From positions 4,475,363-4,539,362 of the forward strand of contig CALNVZ010003432.1 in assembly GCA_940671915.1 (NCBI GenBank): a stretch of 64,000 nt of DNA, in the 5' to 3' direction. Numbering within the stretch: the first letter of the stretch is position 1; every line of letters begins with the position of its first letter. The position numbers were made by a program, and so were the translations under genes. This document shows, in pieces, positions 10,965 to 23,600 of this stretch. The notes below the pieces were generated by a model. The model was not told the DNA's origin, ran no database searches, and was given only the letters and a program-made list of their open reading frames with translations. Source of the stretch: Paracentrotus lividus. Taxonomy: Eukaryota > Echinodermata > Echinoidea > Camarodonta > Echinidae.

Positions 10965-11840
10965 AAACAACTACCCGAGTGAGTCAAAAAAACTTTACAC
11001 CTAGAAAAATGTCAATAAAAAGAAAACCAATTTATAAACCCCAAATTAGTTTACATATTCTGAAAGAATAACTCCTCCCGCATCTTCTGGTACCATTTTT
11101 GTGTGGTATGTCTTTACGCTTGGATGAAACACGACGCATTGTTTGCGAACATGTCAATTTCGAATTGTGCCAGAATTGAGTAAAATCAAAACAACAAAAA
11201 GCTAGAAAAAAGCAACTTCATCTGATTAAATAGCATAACTTTTTAACGAAAATGTCTTCCGCTTAATAACTACGGCAGGTGTGTTGTTACACATATTAAC
11301 TGCATTTTGTATGAATATTAGATTGACTCGTCAAGTAATGCACGAATAAGTACACATCAAAGATTAAATTGCACTGACAGACCTAAAAGGACCTCCTAAT
11401 ACTTTTGAAAAGTGATTTTTTTTTTTTTTTAACGTGTGCTCACTCATGCCTGACTCTACAGATCTATCTCATTTTCATAAAAATGTATTCAATATGTAAA
11501 ACAACACTCCTGCCAAGTTATTAAGCGGAAGACATTTCCGTTAAAAGTTATGCTATTTTAATCAGGATGAAGTTGGTTTTTTCCAGCATTTTGTTGTTTT
11601 GATTTTACTCCCATTCTGGCACAATTCGAAATTGACATGTTCGCAACAATGCGTCGCGTTCATCCAAGAGTAAAGATATAGACCACAAATGGTACCAAAG
11701 ATGCGGGAGGAGTTACTCTTTCAGAATATGTATAAGAATTTGGGGTTTATAAATTGGTTTTCTTTTTATTGACATTTTTCTAGGTGTAAAGTTTTTTTCT
11801 GACTCACTCGGTATAGGTTGTTTCATTTTTAAACAACGCT
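10965..11840. mobile_element. Palindromic element, two arms of about 320 bp
   Basis: The left arm (10965-11272, reading CCGAGTGAGTC, CACCTAGAAAAATGTCAA, GAATAACTCCTCCCGCATC) is the reverse complement of the right arm (11520-11835: GACTCACTCGGTA, TTTTTCTAGGTGTAAAG, GCGGGAGGAGTTACTC). About 250 bases of unique sequence separate them. A third, single arm lies at 5390-5750. There is no coding capacity. Outer ends are blurred by TTTAAACAAC-like sequence. Confidence 0.8.
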
Positions 11841-12030
11841 ATGCGATTTACGGTTAACACGCAGTTGTTTAAGATTTATTAAATAACTTGGTTAAATTTT
11901 TCTAGCAGTGTATTTAGTGTTCCTTTTGACGCGACTATTAAACACGTCAGTCCTGTTTTCTTAGTAATTTTGATTACTGAATCCGCCCCTCCCCCCCCCC
12001 CTTTAGACGGTCAACCATACAATTATGCTC
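11841..12030. other. AT-rich spacer with C run
   Basis: C runs near 11991-12000; nothing else recognised. Confidence 0.3.
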
Positions 12031-12039
12031 GTTCCTGAT

Positions 12040-12320
12040 TTCTTAGAGTTCCCCCTATTGGAGGAGAAGCCGTGTCAAAATTACCCCCTTATTACAGGCT
12101 TTTGGAAGGAAAGCAGCATCAAAATAACCCCCTATTACCTTTTGGAGGGATGCAAGCAAATCACCCCCCTTATCATAGGTTTTGGGACCCTATCAGGATT
12201 TGTCCTCAAAGAAATGAAAACTACCCCTATTTAAAAATAGATCGGGACAAAAAATGCCAAAGGACCTCTTTTTCAATGATTTTTTACCCTTACTTGAGCC
12301 CCTAAATATATACCCCCTTT
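12040..12320. repeat. Degenerate tandem repeat with CCCCCTAT core
   Basis: Imperfect units of about 45 bases containing ATTACCCCCTTATTACAG, ATAACCCCCTATTACC and TCACCCCCCTTATCATAG, each followed by TTTTGGA(G)G. Overlapping 60-77-residue frames on both strands arise from the repeat. Confidence 0.5.
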
Positions 12321-12419
12321 CCCGAGGGATCCGGAACGAGCATACATATACGTGTATGGTTGACCGCTTGAGTGGAGGGGGGTCCCAAATTAAGTTCAAA
12401 TTACAAGAAATAAGAAAAG

Positions 12420-13200
12420 AGACGCCAAGTCACGCCATTTGAGCCAGCATAATATGTGACGATGAAACAAGCACACTTATAGTTTGAATAACACGGGAAA
12501 AAGACTAGAATTGCACTTGAGACAAACACCTATACCATCCTTGTCTCTATTTTGAAGATTATGTTATTCTAAACTGAGTGTGAGGAATAATAAATTCGAC
12601 CAGCAATGTTGATGAAGGTTAAGTGTGTTAGCCCTTGCGTGCGGATCTGTCTTTTTGGCGCTGCTTTTTGGCGCCTTGAGTAAGACATCTAGGTCAGGGG
12701 GGGGAGCCATTATTATCTGGAGTGGCGAGTTTTCAATATTATTTTTTTTTTTCTTTCAAAGTTTTCATATATCGTTCATGTACCTCTAAATATACATGTA
12801 TACTATAAAAAATAAATAAATAAAAATAACAAGGGAAATAAGAAAATTAATATATAGAAGCAATTTTGAGTTTATAGATAACAACGGCGTAAATCCGTGT
12901 CGAGGGCTAGGGGTGGGGGATGAACGAAATAATTTGCCAACTTTTTGCCATCTAATTTTTACATACTAGTGTACAGTAACAAGGAACGTTTAGTCATTAG
13001 AAATAACCATATATCAAAGGCGGCGGAACGGATTTAAAAGTGGGGGACACGGTGCAAAATAGGCACTTTTTTCTCAAAAGGGACGCTTGAGATCAGAGGC
13101 ATAGGCCTAAAGAGAAATGTATTCTGAGTGGGAGGGGTGAAACGAATATTTGTCTTTAAATGTAGCTTTTGAAGAATCTTGATGGCTTGGCATTTTACTG
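12420..13200. other. Intergenic DNA, no gene seen
   Basis: AT-rich sequence with a T run near 12745 and G-rich patches such as GGTCAGGGGGGGGAGCC near 12690. No domain-bearing frame. Confidence 0.35.
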
Positions 13201-13214
13201 TTCAATTAGTAATG

Positions 13215-13475
13215 GAAAAGTAATGCGAGCGCGAAGCGTGAGAAAAAATTTTTGACCTAAAAATTTGAAAAAATTGTGCATTATAACCCTATTTAGGCAA
13301 GCCGAAAATTTTGAACTAAAAATAGAGATAATTACGCATTATAGACTCTATGTAGTATCCGGGAGCGCGAAGCGCGAGCCGAATTGTTGAGCTCAAAATT
13401 TGAGTTAGTTGTGCTTGATAGACCCTATTTAGTATCTATTTTGAAGATACATCAGGCGCGATCACAGGGCAGGGG
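13215..13475. repeat. Degenerate tandem repeat with GAGCGCGAAGCGCGAGCC core
   Basis: Imperfect units joined by AAAATTTTTGACCTAAAAAT-like and TATAGACCCTATTTAGTATC-like sequence. The cores at 13227 and 13360 are the clearest. The same core occurs alone near 43313. Confidence 0.55.
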
Positions 13476-13819
13476 GGGGCAGCCAAAAAAAATTAGCAAC
13501 TGAACCCTACCCCTAAGGCTGGCTTGCGACGATCGTCTGCGTTCCGGAGCGGGGATGGAGCGGGGCCCGCAATCAAATCCGCTCTGAGGCAATCAACTTT
13601 GACATTGGTATAATCAAGTTGGTATACAAATTGTCAAACCGTTTTGAACTCTCGGTCACTTTCGAATTAAACTTTTCATATTACGTTTCCCTTGTGTTCA
13701 TTGTTATCGTTTCTTCTCTGTTGAGTTGTGGTTACCCAAGAATGAAAATTTTTAAATAATTTTCCCTTTTCACCCTTTTTAAAGCTCTGGTTAATTACTT
13801 TAGAATAAAATTTCAAAGA

Positions 13820-14100
13820 TGACAATGGCACCCCTAAGTTTAAGGTCAATTTGGAGCCCTTAACGCCCCAATAAGTTTCTGGTCAATTTGGGGCCCCTTT
13901 AGTTTAAGATCGTTTTTGCGCCCCCTAGCTTTAGAATATTGGTGCCAATATGACACCCCTAAGTTTAGGGTCAGTTTGGTGCCCTTTAGCTTTAGGTCAG
14001 TTGGCACCCCCTAAGTTTAAGGTCAAATTGGGCCCCTTGGTTTAGGGTCGATTTGCCCCCTCCCCTAAAGTTAAAATCGAATTGGCGCCCCCTTAGCTGG
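13820..14100. repeat. Degenerate tandem array, about 33-bp unit
   Basis: About eight units of the form GGCACCCCTAAGTTTAAGG followed by TCAATTTGG. The copies vary between GCCCCCTAGCTTTAG and GGGCCCCTTGGTTTAGGG. Low complexity and not coding. Confidence 0.65.
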
Positions 14101-14613
14101 AACGTCTCTGCTGATTTGAATAGCTGTTTTACGAATAAAAATCCACTTAATCGGAATTCGAACATGTAAAATACACATTTGGTTGATGCAAACAGAAATA
14201 AATTCGATTGAAAGCAAAATCGTCCTAATTTGAATGAACCGATTATCAAATTGAGTGGCGAACTTCCGAAACTGACTCGGAAATATTAAACGCAATATTT
14301 TAAGGAAGTACTTTTACCAATAACACAATTATCTGTTTGTTTTTTTATTTTTTTTTATTTCTTTCTTGAAAAGTATGGGGGGATGTTTGTACAGGCCATC
14401 CCTCTCCTCGAAAAGTGGGGGATGTATCCCCCATCCCCCGGCATTTACGCCAGTAATAGTTGAAGGAAAACAAAAAACACAAATTAAACAAATCAAATTT
14501 GTGGCAAAATAATTTATTGCAAACACAGCGTGGGAAGGCCAAGGCCAAAGCGGCAGTCAAATAGTCAAGTGTGACTGCCATATAAAACAAGGAGCTGGGC
14601 GGGAAAAACTCAT
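14101..14613. other. Intergenic DNA up to the assembly gap
   Basis: No gene recognised. It includes a T-rich tract at 14340-14360 and a short CCCCCATCCCCCGGC patch near 14430. Confidence 0.35.
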
Positions 14614-14638
14614 NNNNNNNNNNNNNNNNNNNNNNNNN
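14614..14638. other. Assembly gap of 25 N
   Basis: Exactly 25 N. Sequence to the right starts mid-way through the inverted RNPC3 copy; sequence to the left is unrelated to it. A round-number gap like this is typical of a scaffolding or gap-filling placeholder rather than a measured distance. Confidence 0.98.
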
Positions 14639-17600
14639 GGCACGTTGATAATTGCCAAAATATGATTTGGCCTTTGATTAAAAGGGCTGCAGATCAAACC
14701 ATTGAATGAATCTTCAAATTCCAACATTCTATTCGATGTTATGCTTATTTTGCCAGACATATATAAACACTTAGGTCAAGTATGGTAAATCTCTTCAATA
14801 ATTGCACTAATAAATTTGCTTGGCTTTTACCTTCGAGATATCACTGATTTATACTCAAATTTATAAACAACACCGGTGGTTATAAACCATGTGGCCTTCT
14901 CACCACGCCATTTCTGTTGTAAGTCCCCGTCTCTGAGCGGCCTGGTGGACTATCAGCAGAGGGTCTGGTATTCGGGAGCTGTATGCTCTGGCATTGTTCT
15001 GTTAACTGTTTTAAGTGGACTTCCATTTGATCTGAACTTTCATAGGTTCTGTTTTTACTGTTGATACAATTATAATTTTTAATCTTGATATAATTGCTCT
15101 TCTTTTATTTAAACGTTACTAATCCTCTTTAAACAGAAAATAGGAAGAAACGTTATCTGTAACATTCTGAATGGAAAATCTATTAGAGATAAAGATGTAT
15201 ATGATTTAAAAAAATTATTCTGATAACTTCATTGAAGAAGTCTCTGTCCCATTATGTTGTTTGAATGAGAAATTCATAAATGTGGCATTTTCATATTCCT
15301 GACAGAGAATTAAATCTTTTTCATCAGAGGAATGAAACAAAAAGGAGCCAAAACACATTTAAAAACATGACATACCAGGCTCGTATCGGGATCGGGTTAA
15401 AAAAACTAGATACAACAAAACTTAACATTTAACAATTACTGCTACGATATGGGACTAGATTGAAAAAGTGATACAACAAGATTAAGTTTAACAACATGAC
15501 GTAACAGGCTATGTACACTTGTATGGGATGATCCAAGTAAAAGGATACAACACGACCCAGATGGTTTATTCCAAGCAGTGCGACATCTTGTCAATCACGG
15601 AGGCCCAGCTGAGACTGCCGACGTCACCTCGGCAACACTACGCAGGCTGACCTTTCAACTACCGACACTCCTCTTCATCAGCCTTTAGGAATATTGAACC
15701 ATTGAAGAGATAGTAAATTATCAGATATATCAAAATAATATTGCCTAGATGATTGATGCACATGATTCTGCTTCTCAATATTTTTAAAAGAATTTTGGCC
15801 AGTCAAGTTCTATCTTATGCCATATAGACCTTCTTAATTATACATATATTCATCCATGAATTGGCAAATAAATTCATATCACTTATCAATGTCACTGCCA
15901 TCGACGTCAGATACATGCATTCAAACACAGGCTTGTTACCCTTAGCACCTAAACTGCCAAGACCCGCCTCTCAGTTAGCGTGCACTAACCGCCCAAACGC
16001 CTGTCTTAAACCTGATGCTATGTTTGGTAACAAAAAAAATCGCACTATTAAAGATTTAAATATTAGTCTATGTTGTTTCACATTTGGCACTAAACAGACA
16101 TTGTGTGCAGAGATTTTGTGATATTCCTTCACGATTTCAGGTGAATTTCAGTGAAATGTTTTGAATCCAACACGAATTTTTAAGGTTTTTGAGACGATTT
16201 GGCTGGGTTGTCCTGTCCCCGAGAACTCTACCACATGATGGATGCGTACGGATGTGTGTATATCAACCCACAACAAAGAATTCAATTGGTTTCCATGTGA
16301 AGCCTAGCGCAACACAAAGATGAGTCGGATCCCGACTTATCTTTTTTATACTACTAATATCGTGAAATAAAGACACCACACTAATAAAACGAGGATTTCC
16401 ATATAATATAATAACTTTCTTTGTTACTAGTTAAGGACTTCAGCTTTCTCAGTTATCCTCTGCTGAATCCACAATTAACATTTTTTCCTTCTGCCAACAC
16501 TACACAGTTAAGCAAGATTATTCATTTAAGACAGTATCAAAAAATATGTGATGAACATGCCCATACTTGTTGTGGATTTCCCATGGATTGCTGTCTGATT
16601 CTTCACAAAAAAGTATGTTTTAAGAGCATTACTAGTTGAAAAACTTTGATGTGAAACAATCTTAAATCACTTTCGGTTAGTGACGTACACTTTTAACACC
16701 GTCTCTAGGCTGCTGAAGGGTTAAAGGATTACTTAGTTTTGGGGGGATGGTGCTTTAAGCTTATCAGATTGAATAGAATTGGAGTTGAGGTAATATTCCA
16801 TTTAATTGACACATACTTCACCGTCATTTATCTGAGCAACTTTGATCCAAAATGTCGTCTGAAAATTTTATATAGATAATGATCTATAAGGCCTTCTTAA
16901 TTTGACGTGAGTACATGCCCATTTTACGTCAACCTCCTTGCACAGGTACTAGTAAATATAATTAATCTGCAATCACAATTTTACAACACTTACAGTACTA
17001 TTATCTATGTCGACTCAGTCGACATTATCTTCCAAATTGGAATTTTAAATCTGCACAATAAGACAAAAAATAACAAAAGTAAACAACCTATTTTCATATT
17101 GAACCAATCATGGAATCTACAAAGCACCAATGATCGAATTTACGTCAAATTGTTCTGTGAGATACACTTTAGTTTCATTAATTTCAAGAAAGTGCATCAG
17201 TGATTTTGTGACATTTCTCTTCAGCGAAATTGATGACTGGTGTAAATTCACCACACTAGTCGAGTGACTACTTAAAGCCTTCATCTCAGTGTAATGTAAG
17301 GGAACAGTAAGCGGTTCCATTTCAAATGTCAATTATTCATTATCATTATCAAAAACCTACTTACCTTTTCTCGATCTTGCTTGCACAGATCTTGATGTAG
17401 AGTCTGTTGTTGGTTCACCCGACGTTTTTGACCTCCTCTGAAGCACGACTTAGTCGTCTTCATTCCTAAACACGCGATAAAAAAGCGAGAGGGAAAATGA
17501 AATAAAAAAATATTCAGATAAATGATTTTACAATATTTTTAAAACAAAGTGTTGTTAGCAAGATGAAAGAGGACTTATTTCTTTCCTCTTTGTTTTTGGG

Positions 17601-20600
17601 GAAAAAAAAAAATAGGTAAACGATCTATCTCCTTATAGAACAAAATCATCATGCCAATGAAGGGATTTCAAAGAACAACCTCTGGCGTTGTGGACCTCTT
17701 TTATCACTAACATCTTATTGAACACTTAAAACAATTTGAAGTTCACAATGACTCTTGACCTTCTCAATAAGTATATTCCCTTTTACATTAGGTGGGGAAA
17801 AAGAGGATCTACATTCTAGCTATAAAAGTTGAAGATGACAAAAATTGGCAGATAGGCTGATCTGTATGTTCAATGTCTTTATACAATTCAGTCTTGATGG
17901 ATGAGTCACAGATTGTATAATCGTCGCCATGTTTCTTTTTTATAATGTTCAAGTGAGCTCATCCAACTACACATCTGGCTTGACAAGTGAGTTATGAGCA
18001 TGATTTTAAGTGCTTGAATGCTCGCTCAATCTGACGAGAGACGAAGAAGGGAGGGAGTTCCAAAGAGCTATGAAGCGGAGTAGATGAACAAGACACTAGT
18101 CTTCAATTGGGTCCTGAAGAGTGACCCCAGTACCAGATGGCCACTTGTTATCGATGGAGGTCACACATCTTTTAGCTAACCATGGATCACCGCCTTGAAA
18201 GTCAGGAGAGATTTTGATTTGTCTCCTTAATTGCAGCCCAGTGGCATATAATATTTAATAATCAATACAAATTTTTAATAATGCGCTTTCCCATAAGGGT
18301 CAAATCGCTCTACATGATATTATTGACGCCATCAGTTCACTGAATGAAATTCCAGCTGCCATACACAGGCGTCTTTCATGATTTATCCTCCGGCGTTCCC
18401 ATTTACACTCTGGGTGGGAGTGTTAAGCAATGCAGATAAATGCCTTGCTTAAGGGCATACAGTCCCAGATTGGCGTTGAATCGCAAATCACTAATCTTTG
18501 CATTCCATACGTTAAGTGTTGTGACCACTTATGCACGACCTCATGCAGACCATCCATTCATATCTTTACATTGCATCGTCTCTTGAAAGTACTCTTACCT
18601 TTCTTTTGAAGCCTCTTGTTGAGTCTGCTCCCGGATAACTCTGCTGATTCTGGACCCGATATCTTCCTCTTCCTCTCTCCTCTTCCTTCTCCACAGCAAT
18701 CCGATATGGTTGAGAGGGGGTTGGAAGGATTCCAAGCCCCTATTTCTTCAGTGACAGTATGTCCGGTATGGTGCTCGGCATTGTCTTTTCAGCTCTGGAA
18801 TTTGTCTGATATTAAATAAAATGTCCATGTATTTGTCAACATAAAGTTTCCTGGAGGCAATGCCCACATAAAGTATATTCTCATCAACTGTCTTATATAG
18901 AGAAACGCGTTCAGCCCAATGTATCCTAATGGAAACTATGAACACACAACCACAAATCACCTTCTGAATCTCTAAGCAAACTTGGCAGAGAGGGGTTTGC
19001 TCTCCTGCATACAGGATAAGCAGTGTGTAGAGGGATTTAGTAACAAGGTTTGGGCAAGAAAGAGTTGAACCTTTGACCTACCTTGTTGGATTCTGACGCT
19101 CCATGGCCAGCTAGTGATTGCTTTCAAGCCAGTCTGATTCCTGCGCTCTTCAGGAGCTTCGTGTCGGTGTCTAACCTCTTCTTCACTGGCCCCACCACCT
19201 ACCCTGGGGTCAATAGCATCGGAGCGGGGGACAGTAGACTTGGTCGATCCAGCAGAACAGTCGCGTACACTCGTCTTGGAAGGCGGGCGCTTTCGCTGAG
19301 CTGGCCGGCTTCTTCTGAGGGCTTACGCTTACAGGGCCATGCCCAGCTGAAGTTGAAGCTTCTAGCTCTTGAAATTGACCATATGGATAATAGAAACAAA
19401 TTCATTCTCCTATATTCCACCAATAACATTAGCATTGATATGTTATTATTTTTCTGAATTAACAACGAGAGTTTGTTATTTTGTATTAAATGTGTAAACT
19501 ATCAAGCCTACATGAAACAATGACACCAATTTGGAAACCATCCCTAATACATCATGATTGTGGCCTTGCCTCAGAAGAAGAGTATTTTTAAAATTCATAA
19601 TCAAGAAAAAGGGGAAAGATGAGTACATACTGTTTCTTACTCTCCTCATCACCTCTATCTCTTGATACCTTCAGGGACAGTGGAACTTCATTTCAGCTGG
19701 GGTGCTCATCAACAGCTCCGAAGGGACAACTATCTGATTCATCTTCTATTGAACAGACAATGTGCAATCAAGAAACTCATCCAAGAATAATTATAGAAAA
19801 GAAAATAAGATGTCGAGGTGTCTTACTGGTGTAAAAAAAATTAATAATTAATAAAACGAAGGATATTAACAATACATACTTTGGCATGAAAACCACGGAT
19901 TATGCAAATTAATCTACACAATAAGTATGCCAATGCGCTGATCAAAAAGGTCAATGAATCCGGTTCTGTCATTAGATTCAGTGTTACAGTCTTCACGCCT
20001 GTTGCTAGGCGACAGCATATAGGAGCCAAGTTTTAAATTAAGCGTCCCCCTGTTCATTAAAATTACAAGTAATAAAAGTTAATACGGGGACTCAACCATA
20101 GCGACAGATCGTGATTTTATATAGCTTTTTATATATAAGCTGCATCACCTACACAGTGATCCCGTCGCATACATCCCAGGTTGATTTCTCATCCTTCAGG
20201 TTTTTGCAGGTTTCAATAGGCTTTCTGACCACGAGCATTGAAAAAGTTAAACTGGTTTCAGAGCGAACATCCACAAGGGTTTGCCAATAGCTCATCAAAT
20301 AGAGCACCTGCCAGTAATCGGGTCTCTAGTTGCACCTGATGGAACCCATATTCTTTGGCTCATTTTGTCATATCATATTTCGGTCAGTTCCTTTGTTGTT
20401 TCCAATTTGAATCGATAATTAGCACACCTGTGACCAAAACCACGCATTCATATTAAGACTTTTCTAGAAATATACATGTTGAATTAAGCGTACATGTATG
20501 TGACTTTTGTGTGGAATGGGTGGTGAGTGACGATGAGTGGAGTGGTGAGTGAAGGGAATGACATTAATGAATTAATTGATATTAATTAATGACCAAACGT

Positions 20601-23600
20601 GAAATGAATGAATGACATGAATAATGAATGAATAAATCATTACCGAGAGGAGGAGTGGAGTGAGAGGACCAACGGAGCGGGTAGCTTCATCTATTCATCA
20701 GTGGTATGTCTGAACGTTAGAAGACTTTGACAGAGGCTAGAGCATTGACTATGTATCAGGATAACTGACTGTAAGGTGGTGGATAATGTTACTTCAGCCG
20801 TGAGTCAATCGGATGAGACAGCCTGCAAAAATGAATAATGTGAAAGTCCATATCACAAAGGTGTCCTACATGGGTAAATCTGTGGTTTAACTAAGTACTA
20901 GCAAAATGTGAATGAATCTAGCCGTCTATGTCTGTTATGGTTCCTTATACGTCAACTGGATTATAAACATGCTTTATGTTAAGAAACTTTCTACTATCAG
21001 TCTAGGCCAGTTTTATAGTTTAGTTACCAAAAAATTCTGATAAATCAAACAGTATATTGTTCGAATTGTGTCACGTTTTTTGCTACCCATAGTCAAACCA
21101 AAGATTTAAGCTATGGCTTAACTTTATTTAAGACACTTTGTGAATACAGGCAGTGTGTTGGATACCAAAACAAAACTAATCCAGTAATGTTTTAAACACT
21201 ACTAATAACTAACTACCCTTAAAAGGTTTGTCAGGCGAATCGGATAAATTGAGCACATGCTATAGACGAATTGATATAGACCAAGTAGATTAGACAAGCA
21301 TGTATTTGACAAGGTTGGAATTATCACCAAATTGCTCAGTAGATCAAACTGGGTTTAGCGCCATGGGTATTAGAAAATCAGAGAATACTGTGCAGTTACG
21401 GTTCTTCATGCAATACATGATGCGACTAGAAATATATTCAATCTGCTATTGCAGCATCACCGCTGTGTGATAAGTAAAGAAACATTGTTTAATAAATTAT
21501 TTTATCATGATCGGACTACATTTATACATATCCTTTCATACCAAAGATGTATCCTTTATTTGCATGAAAATAGGTTGGCTTTTTGATCTTATATTACAAA
21601 GAATAAGAAATGGAATGAATTTATTCACAGCGTTACCAATATGATCGCATGCAATTATGAGCTGATTAGCTAGAATTCGTTCCATCATGATTGCAATGAA
21701 AGAATCGATATACACAATATTGAGACCAACTATGTGTAAATCCAAAACATGGTAATACTACCCCAAGGTCTCTGGAGCCAGACCATAGACTTCATATCAT
21801 TGCGTTTTCGTCTTGTCTTCCACACTCAATGATGCGATTCTTCCTTCCTTCTCTCCTCTGCTTTTCTTCTCTTCTATCTCTCTTCCATTGGCTGACATCA
21901 TGGCTTCCGGTTTGGTACGGATATGTTAGTTGAATTCTTCATTTACTAATTTAAATCTGCCTAACTTTGTAATTTGTATCTAATTTATGATTAATAATAA
22001 TACTAGCTGCGAAGCCCCGTGGAAATAATCCACAGGTGGCAGCAATAGTGTGGTGCCAGCATACATATATATGAAGCTCTGATCAGTTTCTACTGCGAAA
22101 AGACAAGAAATATAGACTATATAGCAATAGAAGAGATACTCAAATTTCAACGTAAAGAATGTGACTTTTGAGAGATTTGACGTTGGTACTTAGCTAAAAA
22201 CATTTACGGAAACAAATGAAGTAGACCGTTCGCAAATTTCATTTGATTTCAGGCTACAACAGCCCTGAATATCTTGTGACTACAAAGGATCGAAATGATC
22301 ATTTTTACAGATAAACGGTAGAGGAGAACCATGCAAACTATTGTTTCTCTGGGACATACATGTGTAAATTTATATGTTGTCGCAAGGGAAAGAATAGAAA
22401 AAGAACATTTTTCTTCGCATTAGGATTTCTCATTGAAATCGACAGCTCTTAACAGATATGGATACATTTTAATAAACTTTAAATGCTATATCATAAGAAT
22501 ACTTAATCTCTATTTTTAGAACAAAACTATAATGCCCTCTGTAGATATTTCAGAATTAGCTGGCAGGTCACACATACTAAAGCTAATTCATAATCATTTC
22601 CTTTTTGTAAAGATAGGCCATTATTCAAAGGGGCAATCTCAAATATTGTGACAACATCAATCAGGTATGCATTCGCGTAAAACTTGTCAGATATGTTTGG
22701 TGTTGCAGGCAATCTTCTCCTTGTCTTTGCAAACCTACAGTCAAGTATGATCCAAGACAATTAAGCTGATGAGAGATGCAAAGCCTGTGAGTGAAATTGG
22801 ATAGTTTAGTAGTTTCTTAAACCTTTAGTTCTCAGCCACTCTAACACCAACGTCTTTTCTTGCACGGCTATAGTCATGATTAGTATGTAGAATACATGTA
22901 TGTGTCCAAAGCATGTCATAATTTGACTACGGTGTCGTGCTGTCGGATCAGCACAAAAATTATTGCTTGGCAGAGCAAATATAGATTTCCACTGAAATAC
23001 CTTGATGCTTCACAATGAACACACTTTCCATCAGGATAAGCTGACACTTTTCTCAGCTTAGGTGCTAAAAGGTACATAGTACACACAAATGTGAAACTAG
23101 TAGTAACAGGTAAGTTTTAAGCAATCAATTCTTGACAATTTGAACATCAAATTAACCTTTTAAAATCTCATTAGCTGGAAGGGTAAAAAATTTTATTTTA
23201 GTCCTGAATGCAACTTAAAACAATGACTTTAAGCCTACTGAGTTAGCGGCAATTGTTATCCAAAGAGTGTGCAAATGCAGTATGTTTCTGAAAAAAAAAG
23301 AGAAGAAGACACAATGAACTGATTTGCATAACGCGAGCGATAACATGTAGGAGCTAAGTGCAGCCGAAGAGCTTACAACACGAACACCATTCAATAAAGC
23401 ATTGGAACCACGAGAATATTCTGTGATTGACATGTTTGTGTAGGAAGTAAACAAAGATTGACAGCAGAACTTGTTTTGACCTCTTATCAACCTAGCTTCC
23501 TTAGGCCCACTTGGCTGGTAATCTTCTTCGCAAGTCCTGCAGAGCGCACAATGACGTTAAAGCGGTGAGTTTTTCCCATTTTTTTTTGTTTCCATTTTAT

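Noticed and set aside
19083-19465. Frames of 124 (plus) and 88 (minus) residues
   Set aside because: They fall on the broken exon 7 relic of the inverted RNPC3 copy; the minus frame only partly follows the real exon.
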